Assembly: GCA_014338185.1 (NCBI GenBank)
Contig: QUBV01000005.1
Location: 1 to 64,000 of the forward strand
Origin: Lysobacterales bacterium
Lineage (GTDB): Bacteria; Pseudomonadota; Gammaproteobacteria; Xanthomonadales; Rhodanobacteraceae
Direction of reading: 5' to 3'
DNA length: 64,000 nucleotides
The notes under the pieces: generated by a model
Databases searched by the model: none
Told to the model about the DNA's origin: nothing
Seen by the model: only the letters and a program-made list of their open reading frames with translations
Translations under genes and position numbers: made by a program
Shown: positions 1 to 8,282 of the stretch, one piece after another
Layout of the letters: each line of letters starts with the position of its first letter
How positions within the stretch are numbered: the stretch's first letter is position 1

Positions 1-232
1 GTTCGGCCGCGTGCCCGTGCGCCGCGTGCGCGCTGTCGGCAGGCGCGGCCGGCGTCGAGTGTGCATGGACGTGCTGCGCGGCCGCCACCGCGCCCGCCGC
101 GTGCTGCGCCTTGAGGCGCGCCGCGGCCAGCGTCTGCGACACCACCGGCGCGAACACCGTGAGCGCGATCGCGACGAGGCTGAGCCAGACCAGGCTGCGG
201 TGCTGGAAGCGCTGGCGGAGCGGCGAACGCAC
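1..232 (-). CDS. DUF2946-like small exported protein (3' part missing at window edge)
   Basis: About 77 codons are visible; the stop lies beyond the left edge. From a GTG at 232 the product opens with an Arg-rich n-region, then a hydrophobic stretch (LVWLSLVAIALTVFAPVVSQ), then an Ala/His-rich region with repeated HA and HG pairs. This layout, with the APVVSQ-type segment, resembles DUF2946 proteins, short exported or membrane proteins of unknown role often found near TonB-dependent receptor or metal genes (family knowledge). It starts just downstream of the prephenate dehydrogenase stop, so it is probably the last visible member of that operon. The start is uncertain, with only a weak purine-rich stretch upstream. 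The characteristic C-terminal part of the family cannot be checked because it is cut off. Confidence 0.5.
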   Translation of the reverse strand, partial: MRSPLRQRFQHRSLVWLSLVAIALTVFAPVVSQTLAAARLKAQHAAGAVAAAQHVHAHSTPAAPADSAHAAHGHAAE

Positions 233-246
233 GGGCGGCTGCTCGC

Positions 247-1032
247 TCAGGCCTCGGCCTGGCCGGGCGCGGGAATCGCGAGCGCGCCCGCGTCGGATTC
301 GCGCTGCAGGCGCTCGTGGATGGTGCCGAGCGTGGCGATGAAGCGTTCGCGCGCGGCCGCGGCGTACGGGTTCTCCTGCTGGATCGCCGCGAACAGGTGG
401 CCGGCGTCGCCGCGCACCGCCGCGAGCATGTTGCTGAGGCCGAGGAACGACGGCGGCGCCATCGACAGGTCGTCGCCGATGCCCATCTCGACCAGCGCCT
501 TGGCGATGTAGAACGCGAGCGCGTGGGTCTGCGCCATCGCCTCGTCGTGCGCGGTCGCGTCGCGATCGATGACTTGGCAGCCGATCTGCTCGAACAGCGC
601 GCGCGCTGCTGCGGGCAGCTGCGGGTGCTGCGCGCTCGCGCACAGCACCACGCGCAGCGGGCGCTCGCCGCGCGCGAGGCTGAGCGGGCCGAACAGCGGA
701 TGGCTGCCGATGTGGGCGATGGCCGGACCGAGCAGTTCGTCCATCCACGCCTGCGGCTGCAGCTTGACGCTGCCCACGTCGATCACGCGATGCTGTGCGC
801 GAAGCAGCGGGCGCAGTTCGAGCAGCGCCGCGCGCATGCGGCGCAGCGGCATCGCCAGCACCACCCAGTGCGCCGCTGCGAGGGCCTGTTCGGGCGATGC
901 CGCGGCGAGCTCGGCCGGCACCGGCGCCACGGGATCGACCACGCGCACGGTGTGGCCGGCCTGCCGCAGCAGCGTGGCGAAGGCCTGGCCGAAGCGGCCG
1001 TAGCCGAACAGGGCGACCGTCGCGTCTGTCAT
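247..1032 (-). CDS. Prephenate dehydrogenase (TyrA-type)
   Basis: 261 residues. The N-terminus carries a Rossmann dinucleotide site, GYGRFG at residues 10-15, followed by VVDP at 31-34, and the prephenate-dehydrogenase signature HPLFGP is at 111-116. The family oxidatively decarboxylates prephenate to 4-hydroxyphenylpyruvate, the step before tyrosine. No chorismate mutase or ACT domain is present and the protein is shorter than many TyrA enzymes. Its ATG overlaps the stop of the upstream cysteine-synthase-like gene by four bases, so translation is probably coupled. The setting beside a tyrosine-decarboxylase-like gene suggests a dedicated pathway copy rather than the housekeeping tyrA (inference). 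Arogenate or another related substrate cannot be excluded. Confidence 0.85.
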   Translation of the reverse strand: MTDATVALFGYGRFGQAFATLLRQAGHTVRVVDPVAPVPAELAAASPEQALAAAHWVVLAMPLRRMRAALLELRPLLRAQHRVIDVGSVKLQPQAWMDELLGPAIAHIGSHPLFGPLSLARGERPLRVVLCASAQHPQLPAAARALFEQIGCQVIDRDATAHDEAMAQTHALAFYIAKALVEMGIGDDLSMAPPSFLGLSNMLAAVRGDAGHLFAAIQQENPYAAAARERFIATLGTIHERLQRESDAGALAIPAPGQAEA

Positions 1033-2120
1033 GCGGTTGGCGCCAACGGCGCGCTGCCGTCGGCAAGGCAGCGCGTGAGCCGCGCATGCCACGGCTGCGG
1101 GTCGATGCCGTGCAGGTCGAGCCATTCGCTGCTGAACAGCGTCTCGGCGTAGCGCTCGCCGCGGTCGCACAGCAGGCTCACGATGCTGCCGCGCTCGCCA
1201 CGCGCGCGCATCGCCGCGGCCAGTTCGAGGCAGGCCACGAGGTTGGTGCCCGAGGAGCCGCCGTAACGGCGCGCGAAGATCTCTTCGAGCAGCCAGGTCG
1301 CCGCGACCGAGGCGGCGTCGGGCACTTCCAGCACCGCGTCGACCACGTCGAACAGGAAGCACGGCTCCACCCGCGCCCGGCCGATGCCCTCGATGAGCGT
1401 GGGCTGGCTGGCGCAGGCGTCGGCGCGGCGCGAGCGCCAGCCGTGGGCGAAGCTGCGGCCGCTGGGTTCGGCCACGCACAGGCGCGTGGGCAGGCGTCGG
1501 TAGCGCAGGTAGCGGCCGATCGTGGCCGAGGTGCCGCCGGTGCCGGCGCCGCACACGATCCACGCGGGCTTGGCATGCGGCTCGCGCGTGAGCTGGCCGA
1601 GGATCGATTCGGCGATGTTGTTGTTGCCGCGCCAGTCGGTGGCGCGCTCGGCCAGGCCGAACTGGTCGAGGTGGCAGGCGCCGTTGCGCGCATGCGTGGC
1701 CGCGCGCTCGTACACCTCGGCTGGGTCGTCGACGAGGTCGCAGCTGCCGCCGAGCGCCTCCACCGCGCGGATCTTCGCGGGCGCGGTGCAGGCCGGCATC
1801 ACTGCGGTGAAGTGCAGCCCGAGCAGGCGCGCGAACCACGCCTCGGCGATCGCGGTGCTGCCCGAGGACGCATCCACCACGGGCTGGCCCTGGCGCAGGC
1901 GGCCGTTGCACAGCGCGTACAGGTACAGCGAGCGCGCGAGACGGTGCTTGAGGCTGCCGGTCGGGTGCGCGGCCTCGTCCTTGAAGTAGAAGTCGATGCC
2001 GGCGTAGCCGGGCAGTTCGATCTTGAGCAGGTGAGTGTCGGCCGAACGCGCGGCTTCGCGCTCGAGCGCGTCGATCGCGGCGTGCAGCCAGGCGCGGTCG
2101 CAGGCGGGGAACTGGGTCAT
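1029..2120 (-). CDS. PLP-dependent cysteine synthase family protein (fold type II)
   Basis: 363 residues. The PLP lysine is expected at K58 in GSLKHR; a phosphate-binding SSGSTA loop, an NNNIAES segment and a GAGTGGT glycine loop follow, as in cysteine synthase / cystathionine beta-synthase relatives. These enzymes catalyse beta-replacement or beta-elimination on serine- or cysteine-derived substrates in the cytosol. The surrounding sequence differs from housekeeping CysK/CysM, so the substrate is open; related enzymes such as SbnA make diaminopropionate for siderophores (family knowledge). The ATG overlaps the upstream decarboxylase stop by four bases, and its own stop overlaps the next start by four bases. 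The three genes therefore look like one translationally coupled pathway. Confidence 0.85.
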   Translation of the reverse strand: MTQFPACDRAWLHAAIDALEREAARSADTHLLKIELPGYAGIDFYFKDEAAHPTGSLKHRLARSLYLYALCNGRLRQGQPVVDASSGSTAIAEAWFARLLGLHFTAVMPACTAPAKIRAVEALGGSCDLVDDPAEVYERAATHARNGACHLDQFGLAERATDWRGNNNIAESILGQLTREPHAKPAWIVCGAGTGGTSATIGRYLRYRRLPTRLCVAEPSGRSFAHGWRSRRADACASQPTLIEGIGRARVEPCFLFDVVDAVLEVPDAASVAATWLLEEIFARRYGGSSGTNLVACLELAAAMRARGERGSIVSLLCDRGERYAETLFSSEWLDLHGIDPQPWHARLTRCLADGSAPLAPTA

Positions 2121-4054
2121 GGCGTGGGGGTCCGGTCGAGCAGCGTCGCGGTGCAACGCGCGAGGTAGGCGAAATAGCACTCGATGTAGCTGATGCCGTT
2201 GTCGCGGTCGATCAGGTACGGATTCATGAGCGTGTGGCGCAGGATCGTCAGCGGTTCGCCGTCGAGCTCGGCGTCGAGGCCGAGCGTGGCAAGGATCTGG
2301 CGCGTCTGCTCGGCGCCGACCAGCTCCGGGCGCAGCGTGGTGGTGGAACCGAAGAACTCCTTGACCTGCAGCGGCTGGTGCACGTCGGGGCGCAGCAGCT
2401 CGTACAGGCGCTGCATGAAGCGGTTGGCCGCCGCGAGCGAGCGGTTGCCGCGCGGATTGAACGCCAGGCACACGAGGTTGCTGTCGGGCTCGAACGGCAC
2501 GCGCGCATGCAGGTAGGGGGCGACCTCGTCGGTGAAGCGCTGCGCGCGCTCGTAGAAGATCTCGGTGTAGCGCACGGTCGAATGCGGCAGCCGGCCGAAG
2601 TGGCGGTGGTCGAGCGGCAGCACCTTGTGCGCGACGTACACGCCGGCCGCGGCCGCGCCCGACTTGGAGCCTTCGGGAATGAATTGGCCGAGGCTGCGGA
2701 AGCGTTCGAGGTAGGTGCGCGGCGCGTGGCCATGGAAGATGTAGTCGGCGCGCTCGGCCAGCAGATCCATCGCGCGGTGGTCGCGGCACACGAACGCGCC
2801 GCTGCCGAACGGCAGGTAGCCGAGCTTGTGCGGATCGACCGTGACCGAGTCGGTGTCGCCAAGCGCGGCGAACGCACGGTACAGTGGCGGCGAGGGGAAG
2901 TATCTGTATTCGGCGGCGACCTCCTCGCGGCTGCGCAGCGTGCCGTCCTCGTTGCGGAACACCGTGGCGAGGTAGCCGCCCCACGCGGCATCGACATGCA
3001 CGGCGAAATCCAGCCCGAGCGGGCGCACCGCGGCACGCGCGGCGAGCACGCCGTCGACCGGGTCGATCGTGCCGTATTCGGTGCTGCCGAGCACCGCGAC
3101 CGCGAGCAGCACCGGTATGCGCTCGCGCGCGCAGCGCTGCACATGCGCGGCCAGTGCATCGGCATCCAGGCGCATGCCGCGCGTGGGCAACAGGTCGAGC
3201 TGGTCGCGGCCGAGGCCGAGCATCTTGACGCCCTTGCTCCACGAGTAGTGCGCGGTGATCGGCGCGAGCACGCGCGGTGGGCGCAGCTGCGGATGGGCGG
3301 CAAAGAACCCGGCGATGCCCAGTTGCTCGATGCGGGCCGCTTCCACCCGCGCATGCCAGCGCGCGCGCTCGGCCGCGGGCTGCGCGGCCAGCCAGGCCTG
3401 CCAGCGCTGCAGCAGCGCGATGCTGTCGGCGCCGCCGAGGTTGAACGCGCTCCAGTCATCGACGGGCAGGTCCAGGCCGGGTGCGCCGGCCGCGCGCAGC
3501 GCGACCGGAAAGGCCTTGAGCGCGAGCGCCAGGCGCAGGCCCTGGTAGTTGGCCAGCGTGCCGCCCGAGGTGAGGTGGCCGAACGCGCAGTCGGCGCGCG
3601 CGGGATCGTCGACATAGCCGAGCATGCGCGCGAGCTGCAGGCCGACCTTGACCTCGAGATCGACCGTGACCGGCGCCGCCTCCTCGGTCACGTTGTTGGG
3701 GTTGTAGGGCAGCGCGAGCATCTGCGCCGCGAGCCCGGGCAGCAGCAGGTCCGAGGCCATGTGGCCGATGTAGCGCGGGCTGTGGAACGGCATCGAGCGC
3801 TTGAGCGCGGCCGACAGCTGGTGCAGCTCGCGGCGCATGCGCGCCTCGAACGCCTGATAGTCGGGATGGAGCGAGGCCGCAGTGCCGATCGCGGGCGGAT
3901 CCTCGGGATGGAAATTGCGCCGCCAGTACACGTGGTCGCGCAGGAACTCGACCAGGATGCGCTCGAGCAGCGCGTCGTTCTCGCCGTAGGGGCCGAGGAA
4001 ACAGGCGTCGAGCACGTGGTCGTGCGCGGGTGGGGCGGACGTGGAGGTGGGCAC
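2117..4054 (-). CDS. Group II PLP-dependent decarboxylase, tyrosine-decarboxylase-like
   Basis: 645 residues. The segment YNPNNVTEE with TVDLEVKVG, then HLTSGGTLANYQG, matches the cofactor-domain layout of bacterial tyrosine decarboxylases (about 620 residues). The PLP lysine is K410 in VDPHKLGYLPFGSG, and VDAAWGG supplies the usual aspartate. The family decarboxylates aromatic or acidic amino acids to amines in the cytosol. The large size and the NPNN motif favour a TyrDC-like over a glutamate- or diaminobutyrate-type enzyme, but the substrate is inferred. The start is a GTG at 4054; no upstream in-frame ATG is available and no good ribosome site is visible. It is the first gene of a three- or four-gene operon with four-base overlaps. 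Confidence 0.85.
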   Translation of the reverse strand: MPTSTSAPPAHDHVLDACFLGPYGENDALLERILVEFLRDHVYWRRNFHPEDPPAIGTAASLHPDYQAFEARMRRELHQLSAALKRSMPFHSPRYIGHMASDLLLPGLAAQMLALPYNPNNVTEEAAPVTVDLEVKVGLQLARMLGYVDDPARADCAFGHLTSGGTLANYQGLRLALALKAFPVALRAAGAPGLDLPVDDWSAFNLGGADSIALLQRWQAWLAAQPAAERARWHARVEAARIEQLGIAGFFAAHPQLRPPRVLAPITAHYSWSKGVKMLGLGRDQLDLLPTRGMRLDADALAAHVQRCARERIPVLLAVAVLGSTEYGTIDPVDGVLAARAAVRPLGLDFAVHVDAAWGGYLATVFRNEDGTLRSREEVAAEYRYFPSPPLYRAFAALGDTDSVTVDPHKLGYLPFGSGAFVCRDHRAMDLLAERADYIFHGHAPRTYLERFRSLGQFIPEGSKSGAAAAGVYVAHKVLPLDHRHFGRLPHSTVRYTEIFYERAQRFTDEVAPYLHARVPFEPDSNLVCLAFNPRGNRSLAAANRFMQRLYELLRPDVHQPLQVKEFFGSTTTLRPELVGAEQTRQILATLGLDAELDGEPLTILRHTLMNPYLIDRDNGISYIECYFAYLARCTATLLDRTPTP

Positions 4055-4233
4055 GGCGGTGGCGGCGATGGGCGTGGCGGCAAGCGTGTAGCCTAACCCA
4101 TGCCGCGGCGCTGATCCGGATCAAACCGCGCGGGGGCTGCGCGCATGTGCCGCAGGGGTGGGTGACGCGGGTCAAGGGCGGTTGGGGTGAGCTGCGCGAT
4201 ACTGCGCCGATCCCATTCCACGGAGACCTGCCG

Positions 4234-4722
4234 ATGCGTCCGTATCCCGTCCTTCTTGCCGTGGCCGCGGCACTGGCCGCCGCCGCGCTGCCGGCCACTG
4301 CGCAGGAGCATGCGCACCACGGTCATGCCGCGCCTGCGGCCGCGCCGGCCCCGGCACCGGCGCAGCGCTGGGCCACCGATGCGCCGCTGCGCGAGGGCAT
4401 GGCGCGCGTGCGCGCCGCGCTCAGCGACCTCAGCCATCACGAGATGGGCCACATGAGCGATGCGCAGGCCCGCGAGTTCGCGGTCAACGTGCAGGACGCG
4501 GTCAAGTACATGTTCGACCACTGCAAGCTCGCGGCCGAGCCCGATGCGGCGCTGCACGCGATCCTCGTGCCGCTGCTCGCGGCCGCGCAGCGGCTCGACA
4601 AGGACCCCGCCGACAAGGCCGCGGTGGCGGCGATGCGCGACGCGGTGGCGCCGTATCCGAACCAGTTCGACGATCCGGCCTGGCCCGCGGCCAAGCCCGC
4701 GGCGGGCCAGCACCAGCATTGA
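4234..4722 (+). CDS. Small His-rich periplasmic protein (DnrO-like label in Xanthomonadales)
   Basis: 162 residues. The product has a clear signal peptide (to about residue 23, ending ATAQ), then a His-rich linker (EHAHHGHAAP) and a helical domain containing HHEMGHMS and a DHCKL segment with a single Cys. The C-terminus ends in a second small His cluster. The ATG is chosen because GGAG lies at 4222-4225, eight bases upstream. I recall similar Xanthomonadales proteins labelled DnrO, but no function is established for them. The His/Met content suggests metal binding in the periplasm (inference). The next gene starts 49 bases downstream on the same strand. Confidence 0.75.
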   Translation: MRPYPVLLAVAAALAAAALPATAQEHAHHGHAAPAAAPAPAPAQRWATDAPLREGMARVRAALSDLSHHEMGHMSDAQAREFAVNVQDAVKYMFDHCKLAAEPDAALHAILVPLLAAAQRLDKDPADKAAVAAMRDAVAPYPNQFDDPAWPAAKPAAGQHQH

Positions 4723-4771
4723 GGCGCGACCGCGGCGCACCGGCGCCGCGTGCCCGTGCAGCGAGGGTGGC

Positions 4772-5077
4772 ATGACCGACTACATCCAGGCCTGGCAGTG
4801 CATCGGTTGCGGCAAGATCGAGGCGCCGCAGACCTGCATCGGCGTGTGCCGCGATCGCAAGGTGTACTTCATCGGCAAGGCCGAGCACGAGGCCGCGCTC
4901 GCGCAGGTGGCGCAACTGCGTGCGCGCCTCGAAGCCGCCTCGCGCATGCTGCTGCGCTTCGAGCGCGCCAGTCCGCGCGAGGGCCAGTGGCAGGCCGCGT
5001 GGCTTGCCCTGCAGGAGCAGGTGCGCGCGCTGCGCGCGCTGCTCGCGACCGACGACCCCGGCCCGGCGCAGCCCTGA
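4772..5077 (+). CDS. Hypothetical 101-residue protein with N-terminal Cys motif
   Basis: The product begins MTDYIQAWQCIGCGKIEAPQ and continues TCIGVCRDRK: the pairs C10-x2-C13 and C22-x3-C26 look like a small zinc-ribbon-type or metal-binding knuckle. The rest is an Ala/Leu/Arg-rich helix, possibly a coiled coil, from about residue 38 to 92. GAGGGTGG precedes the ATG and serves as ribosome site. There is no signal peptide, so it is probably cytosolic. The coding call rests on the ribosome site, the Cys spacing and its placement in a same-strand series. No family name is offered. Confidence 0.65.
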   Translation: MTDYIQAWQCIGCGKIEAPQTCIGVCRDRKVYFIGKAEHEAALAQVAQLRARLEAASRMLLRFERASPREGQWQAAWLALQEQVRALRALLATDDPGPAQP

Positions 5078-5252
5078 GCGCGGGCTGCGGCCTGCACGCG
5101 CGCGTGCCAGCCTGCCTGCGGTGCGCGCACTTGGCGCCAGGCGCGTCGCCGTGCCGATGCGCACGGGCGCCGGACCCGCCAGACCCGCTATGCTCGCGCC
5201 TCGCGGCGCGCGTCGCGTCCGCTTCCCGCTTTCCGGCCAAGGTGGTTTGCCC

Positions 5253-6932
5253 ATGAACATCCCCACTGCGCGCCTGTGCGCGCTCGCACTGGCCCTGTGC
5301 TGCGCATGGCCCGCGGGCGCGGCCGATCTGCTGGTGGACCACGTCAACGGCTACACGCTCGATGGCGCGGGCAAGCTGCAGCGGTTCGAGGCGATGCTGG
5401 TGGACCAGGGCAAGGTGGTGGCGATCGGCTCGCATGCCGAGCTGGCGCCGCGCGCAGGCCAGGCCACGGTGCTCGATGGCGGCGGCCGCACGCTGTTGCC
5501 CGGCCTCATCGACGCGCATGGACACGTGATGGGGCTGGGCATCGCGCTGCGCCGCATCGACCTGCGCGACACCACCTCGCTCGATGCGGCGCTGGCGCGA
5601 GTCAAGGACTACGCGGCCGCGCATCCGGGAATGCCATGGATCCAGGGTCGCGGCTGGAACCAGGAAGTGTGGCGACTGGGCCGCTTCCCGACCGCGGCCG
5701 AACTCGACCGCGCGGTGGCCGACCGGCCGGTGTGGCTCGGCCGCGTCGATGGCCACGCCGGCTGGGCCAACAGCGCCGCGCTCAGGCTCGCGGGCGTCGA
5801 TCGCGACACGCCCGATCCGCCCGGTGGGCGCATCGAGCGCGATGCCCAGGGCAATCCGAGTGGCGTGCTCGTCGATGCCGCGGTCCAGCTCGTGGCCAGC
5901 CGGATCCCGCCGCCCGATGCGGCCGAATCCGCCGCGGCGCTGGATGCGGCGCTGGCCGAGCTTGCGCGCGTGGGGCTGACCGGCGTGCATGACGCCGGCG
6001 TCGATGCGGCCACCGTCGCGCTGTACGAGCGCTACGCCGATGCCGGCAAGCTCAGCGCGCGCATCTACGCGCTGATCGGCGGCACCGGTGAGGACTTCGA
6101 CCGGATCGCGGCCCAGGGCCTGATCGAGGGCCGCGGCAACGACACGCTCGATGTGCGCGCGGTCAAGCTCTATGCCGACGGCGCGCTCGGCAGCCATGGC
6201 GCGGCGCTGCTCGCGCCCTACAGCGACCAGCCGCATGAAAAGGGCTTGCTGTTCAACACGCCGCAGCAGCTCACCGCGATGATCGACAAGGCGATCAGCC
6301 AGGGCTACCAGGTTGGTGTGCATGCGATCGGCGACGCCGCCAATCGCGAGGTGCTCGATGCCTATGCGCAGGTGTACCGCGCGCGTGGCGCCAAGGCCAA
6401 GGCGCTGCGCAACCGCATCGAGCATGCGCAGGTGCTGGCCTTGCCGGACATCGCGCGCTTGCGCAGCCTCGGCCTGGTGGCCTCGATGCAGCCGACCCAT
6501 GCCACTTCGGACATGAACATGGCCGAGGCACGCATCGGCAAGTTGCGCATGCAGGGTGCCTACGCGTGGCGCAGTTTCCTCAAGCAGGGCACGGTGATCG
6601 CGGGCGGATCGGACTTTCCGGTCGAATCGCCCAATCCGTTCTACGGCCTGTACGCGGCGGTCACGCGCGAGGACCACGCCGGCAAGCCGCCGGGCGGCTG
6701 GTATCCGCGCCAGCGCATGACGCTGGTCGAGGCGCTGCGCGCCTTCACCTGGGGCGCGGCCTGGGCGCGCCATGCCGAGGATCGCATGGGCACGCTGCAA
6801 CCCGGCCACTGGGCCGATTTCATCCTGGTGGACCACGACCTGTTCGCCGACCCACCGGCCCGCATCTGGTCGACCCGGGTGCTGCAGACCTGGGTCGGGG
6901 GCAAGCGCGTGTACGCGAGGCCGGGCGATTGA
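5253..6932 (+). CDS. Exported amidohydrolase, YtcJ-like (amidohydrolase family 3)
   Basis: 559 residues. A signal peptide ends near residue 24 (WPAGAAD). The metallo-hydrolase core follows: GLIDAHGH gives the H89-x-H91 metal pair, VDGHAGWAN and KLYADGALGS are typical YtcJ segments, VHAIGDAANREVL and RIEHAQVL supply further metal-site histidines, and AGGSDFPVE supplies the catalytic aspartate. The C-terminal strand DFILVDHD closes the urease-like beta sandwich. The family hydrolyses amide-type bonds; the substrate is unknown. Export suggests a periplasmic role. AAGGTGG precedes the ATG. It runs convergent to the secreted repeat protein downstream, with a GC hairpin between. Confidence 0.9.
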   Translation: MNIPTARLCALALALCCAWPAGAADLLVDHVNGYTLDGAGKLQRFEAMLVDQGKVVAIGSHAELAPRAGQATVLDGGGRTLLPGLIDAHGHVMGLGIALRRIDLRDTTSLDAALARVKDYAAAHPGMPWIQGRGWNQEVWRLGRFPTAAELDRAVADRPVWLGRVDGHAGWANSAALRLAGVDRDTPDPPGGRIERDAQGNPSGVLVDAAVQLVASRIPPPDAAESAAALDAALAELARVGLTGVHDAGVDAATVALYERYADAGKLSARIYALIGGTGEDFDRIAAQGLIEGRGNDTLDVRAVKLYADGALGSHGAALLAPYSDQPHEKGLLFNTPQQLTAMIDKAISQGYQVGVHAIGDAANREVLDAYAQVYRARGAKAKALRNRIEHAQVLALPDIARLRSLGLVASMQPTHATSDMNMAEARIGKLRMQGAYAWRSFLKQGTVIAGGSDFPVESPNPFYGLYAAVTREDHAGKPPGGWYPRQRMTLVEALRAFTWGAAWARHAEDRMGTLQPGHWADFILVDHDLFADPPARIWSTRVLQTWVGGKRVYARPGD

Positions 6933-6935
6933 GGC

Positions 6936-6974
6936 GCCGGCGCCGCGCCTACCGGCCGTGGCGGCGGCGCCGGC
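6936..6974. terminator. GC-rich hairpin between convergent genes
   Basis: Perfect 11-base arms (6936-6946 and 6964-6974, GCCGGCGCCGC and its complement) enclose a 17-base loop immediately after the amidohydrolase stop and just past the stop of the convergent gene. There is no T tract on either strand, so termination is inferred from position and stem strength only. Confidence 0.45.
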
Positions 6975-6985
6975 TTGCGCGGTGG

Positions 6986-8167
6986 TCAGTCGAAGCCGTT
7001 CGCGAACAGCGCATCGGACAGGCAGCGCGCCACCCACAGTGCGCGCGTGTCGCCGTTGATCCAGGTGATCACCGGGCGCTGCGAGGCGTCGAGCTTGAAG
7101 TCGCCGTCGCGCACCCAGTCGAGGCTGGTGGTGATCGCGACCTCGCTGCCCGACGTGCACTGCGCATCGTCGCAGGCCCAGGCCGACATCAGCGACGCGC
7201 GGTAGCGCGCGAACGCGGGCCGGTCGCCCGCCATCAGGGCCAGACCCAGCGGCTGGCCGGCCGCGGCGGGCAGGCTGCGCCGCGTCACGCTGGTGCACGC
7301 CGGCGTATCGCAGTCGAGCAGGGCCGGATCGTTCGTACGGTTGTCGAGCACCAGCGGGCGGGCGTCGCTGCGGATGGCCAGCGCGGTGTGCCACGGCATG
7401 AGCCGTCCTGTCGGAGCGGAGATCTGCGTGGTGGTGATGGTCGAGCAGGCCGGCTCGCCCGAGCACACGCTGATCATGTTGCCGTAGCTCGTGCTCGCGC
7501 CGTCGCTGACCAGGTACGAAGCCACCGGATTGCCCTGGGCGCCGAGCGCGAGCGCGTACGCCGCGAACTGCGACTGGGGCGGCGGCGTCGCCAGCAGCAC
7601 ATCGCGTCCGGGGCCCGTGCACGGCACGTCGTCGCAGAAGTGCGCGATCAGCGCACCGGGCGTGGCCGAATTGAACGGGCTGGTGTACAGCAGCAGCGGA
7701 TTGCCGCTGGCTTGCAGCAGCATCGGCAGGTCGCCCCGGATGGCACTGGACTGGGCCACGATGTCGGTCGGTGACGCGGTCAGGCAACTGACGTCGTTGC
7801 AGTCGTACAGGCGCAGTCCGCCGTAGTACGAGGTGGTGAGCAGTGGCCGGTTGTCGGCGCGGATCACCACGCCGGAATCACCGAAGCGGCTGCTGATGTA
7901 GCCGAACGGATAGGACGTGCCGCTGGTGCAGGCGAGGTTGGCGCAGTCGTGCACCAACAGTTGCGTGTCGTTGGCCATGTCGGTGTTGAACACGAGCAGC
8001 GGACGGCCATCGGCGCGCAGTGCCATGCGCACGAAGCCGATCGGGACGTTGCTGGTGTCGATGCTGGTGAGGCTGAGCGTGCAGGCGGGGAATGCCGCGA
8101 GCGCGGGCGCTGCCGCGAGCGTGGTTCCCAGGGCCAGCAGCAGGCCGTACGTGATCGGCGTGCGCAT
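6986..8167 (-). CDS. Secreted seven-repeat protein (probable beta-propeller) with C-terminal LFANGFD tag
   Basis: 393 residues. A signal peptide ends near residue 24 (APALA). Seven imperfect repeats of about 50 residues follow, each with a core like RADGRPLLVF and most with a close Cys pair: CANLAC, CNDVSC, CDDVPC, CSGEPAC, CDTPAC, CDDAQC. The last repeat (QRPVITWINGD) has a single Cys (ARCLSD), matched by a lone Cys near the mature N-terminus (FPACTLSL), as expected if strand exchange closes a seven-bladed propeller (inference). The last residues are DALFANGFD, like other secreted proteins in this window. It lies 115 bases downstream of the kinase gene on the same strand. No enzymatic motif is seen; a binding or adhesion role is plausible. 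Confidence 0.8.
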   Translation of the reverse strand: MRTPITYGLLLALGTTLAAAPALAAFPACTLSLTSIDTSNVPIGFVRMALRADGRPLLVFNTDMANDTQLLVHDCANLACTSGTSYPFGYISSRFGDSGVVIRADNRPLLTTSYYGGLRLYDCNDVSCLTASPTDIVAQSSAIRGDLPMLLQASGNPLLLYTSPFNSATPGALIAHFCDDVPCTGPGRDVLLATPPPQSQFAAYALALGAQGNPVASYLVSDGASTSYGNMISVCSGEPACSTITTTQISAPTGRLMPWHTALAIRSDARPLVLDNRTNDPALLDCDTPACTSVTRRSLPAAAGQPLGLALMAGDRPAFARYRASLMSAWACDDAQCTSGSEVAITTSLDWVRDGDFKLDASQRPVITWINGDTRALWVARCLSDALFANGFD

Positions 8168-8282
8168 GTCGTGATCCTTGGCTGGTCAGGCCCCCGTGGC
8201 CGCGAGCATGGGCGCGGCCGCGCATCGATGCTGCGAGGTGCGTCACGGCTTGGGCGGTGCGCACGGGCGCAGCGGGCCGGGT

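Noticed and set aside
4869-7787. Minus-strand open frame of 972 codons opposite the amidohydrolase
   Set aside because: The plus strand carries a signal peptide and a full amidohydrolase motif set; the minus frame also runs across a convergent gene end.
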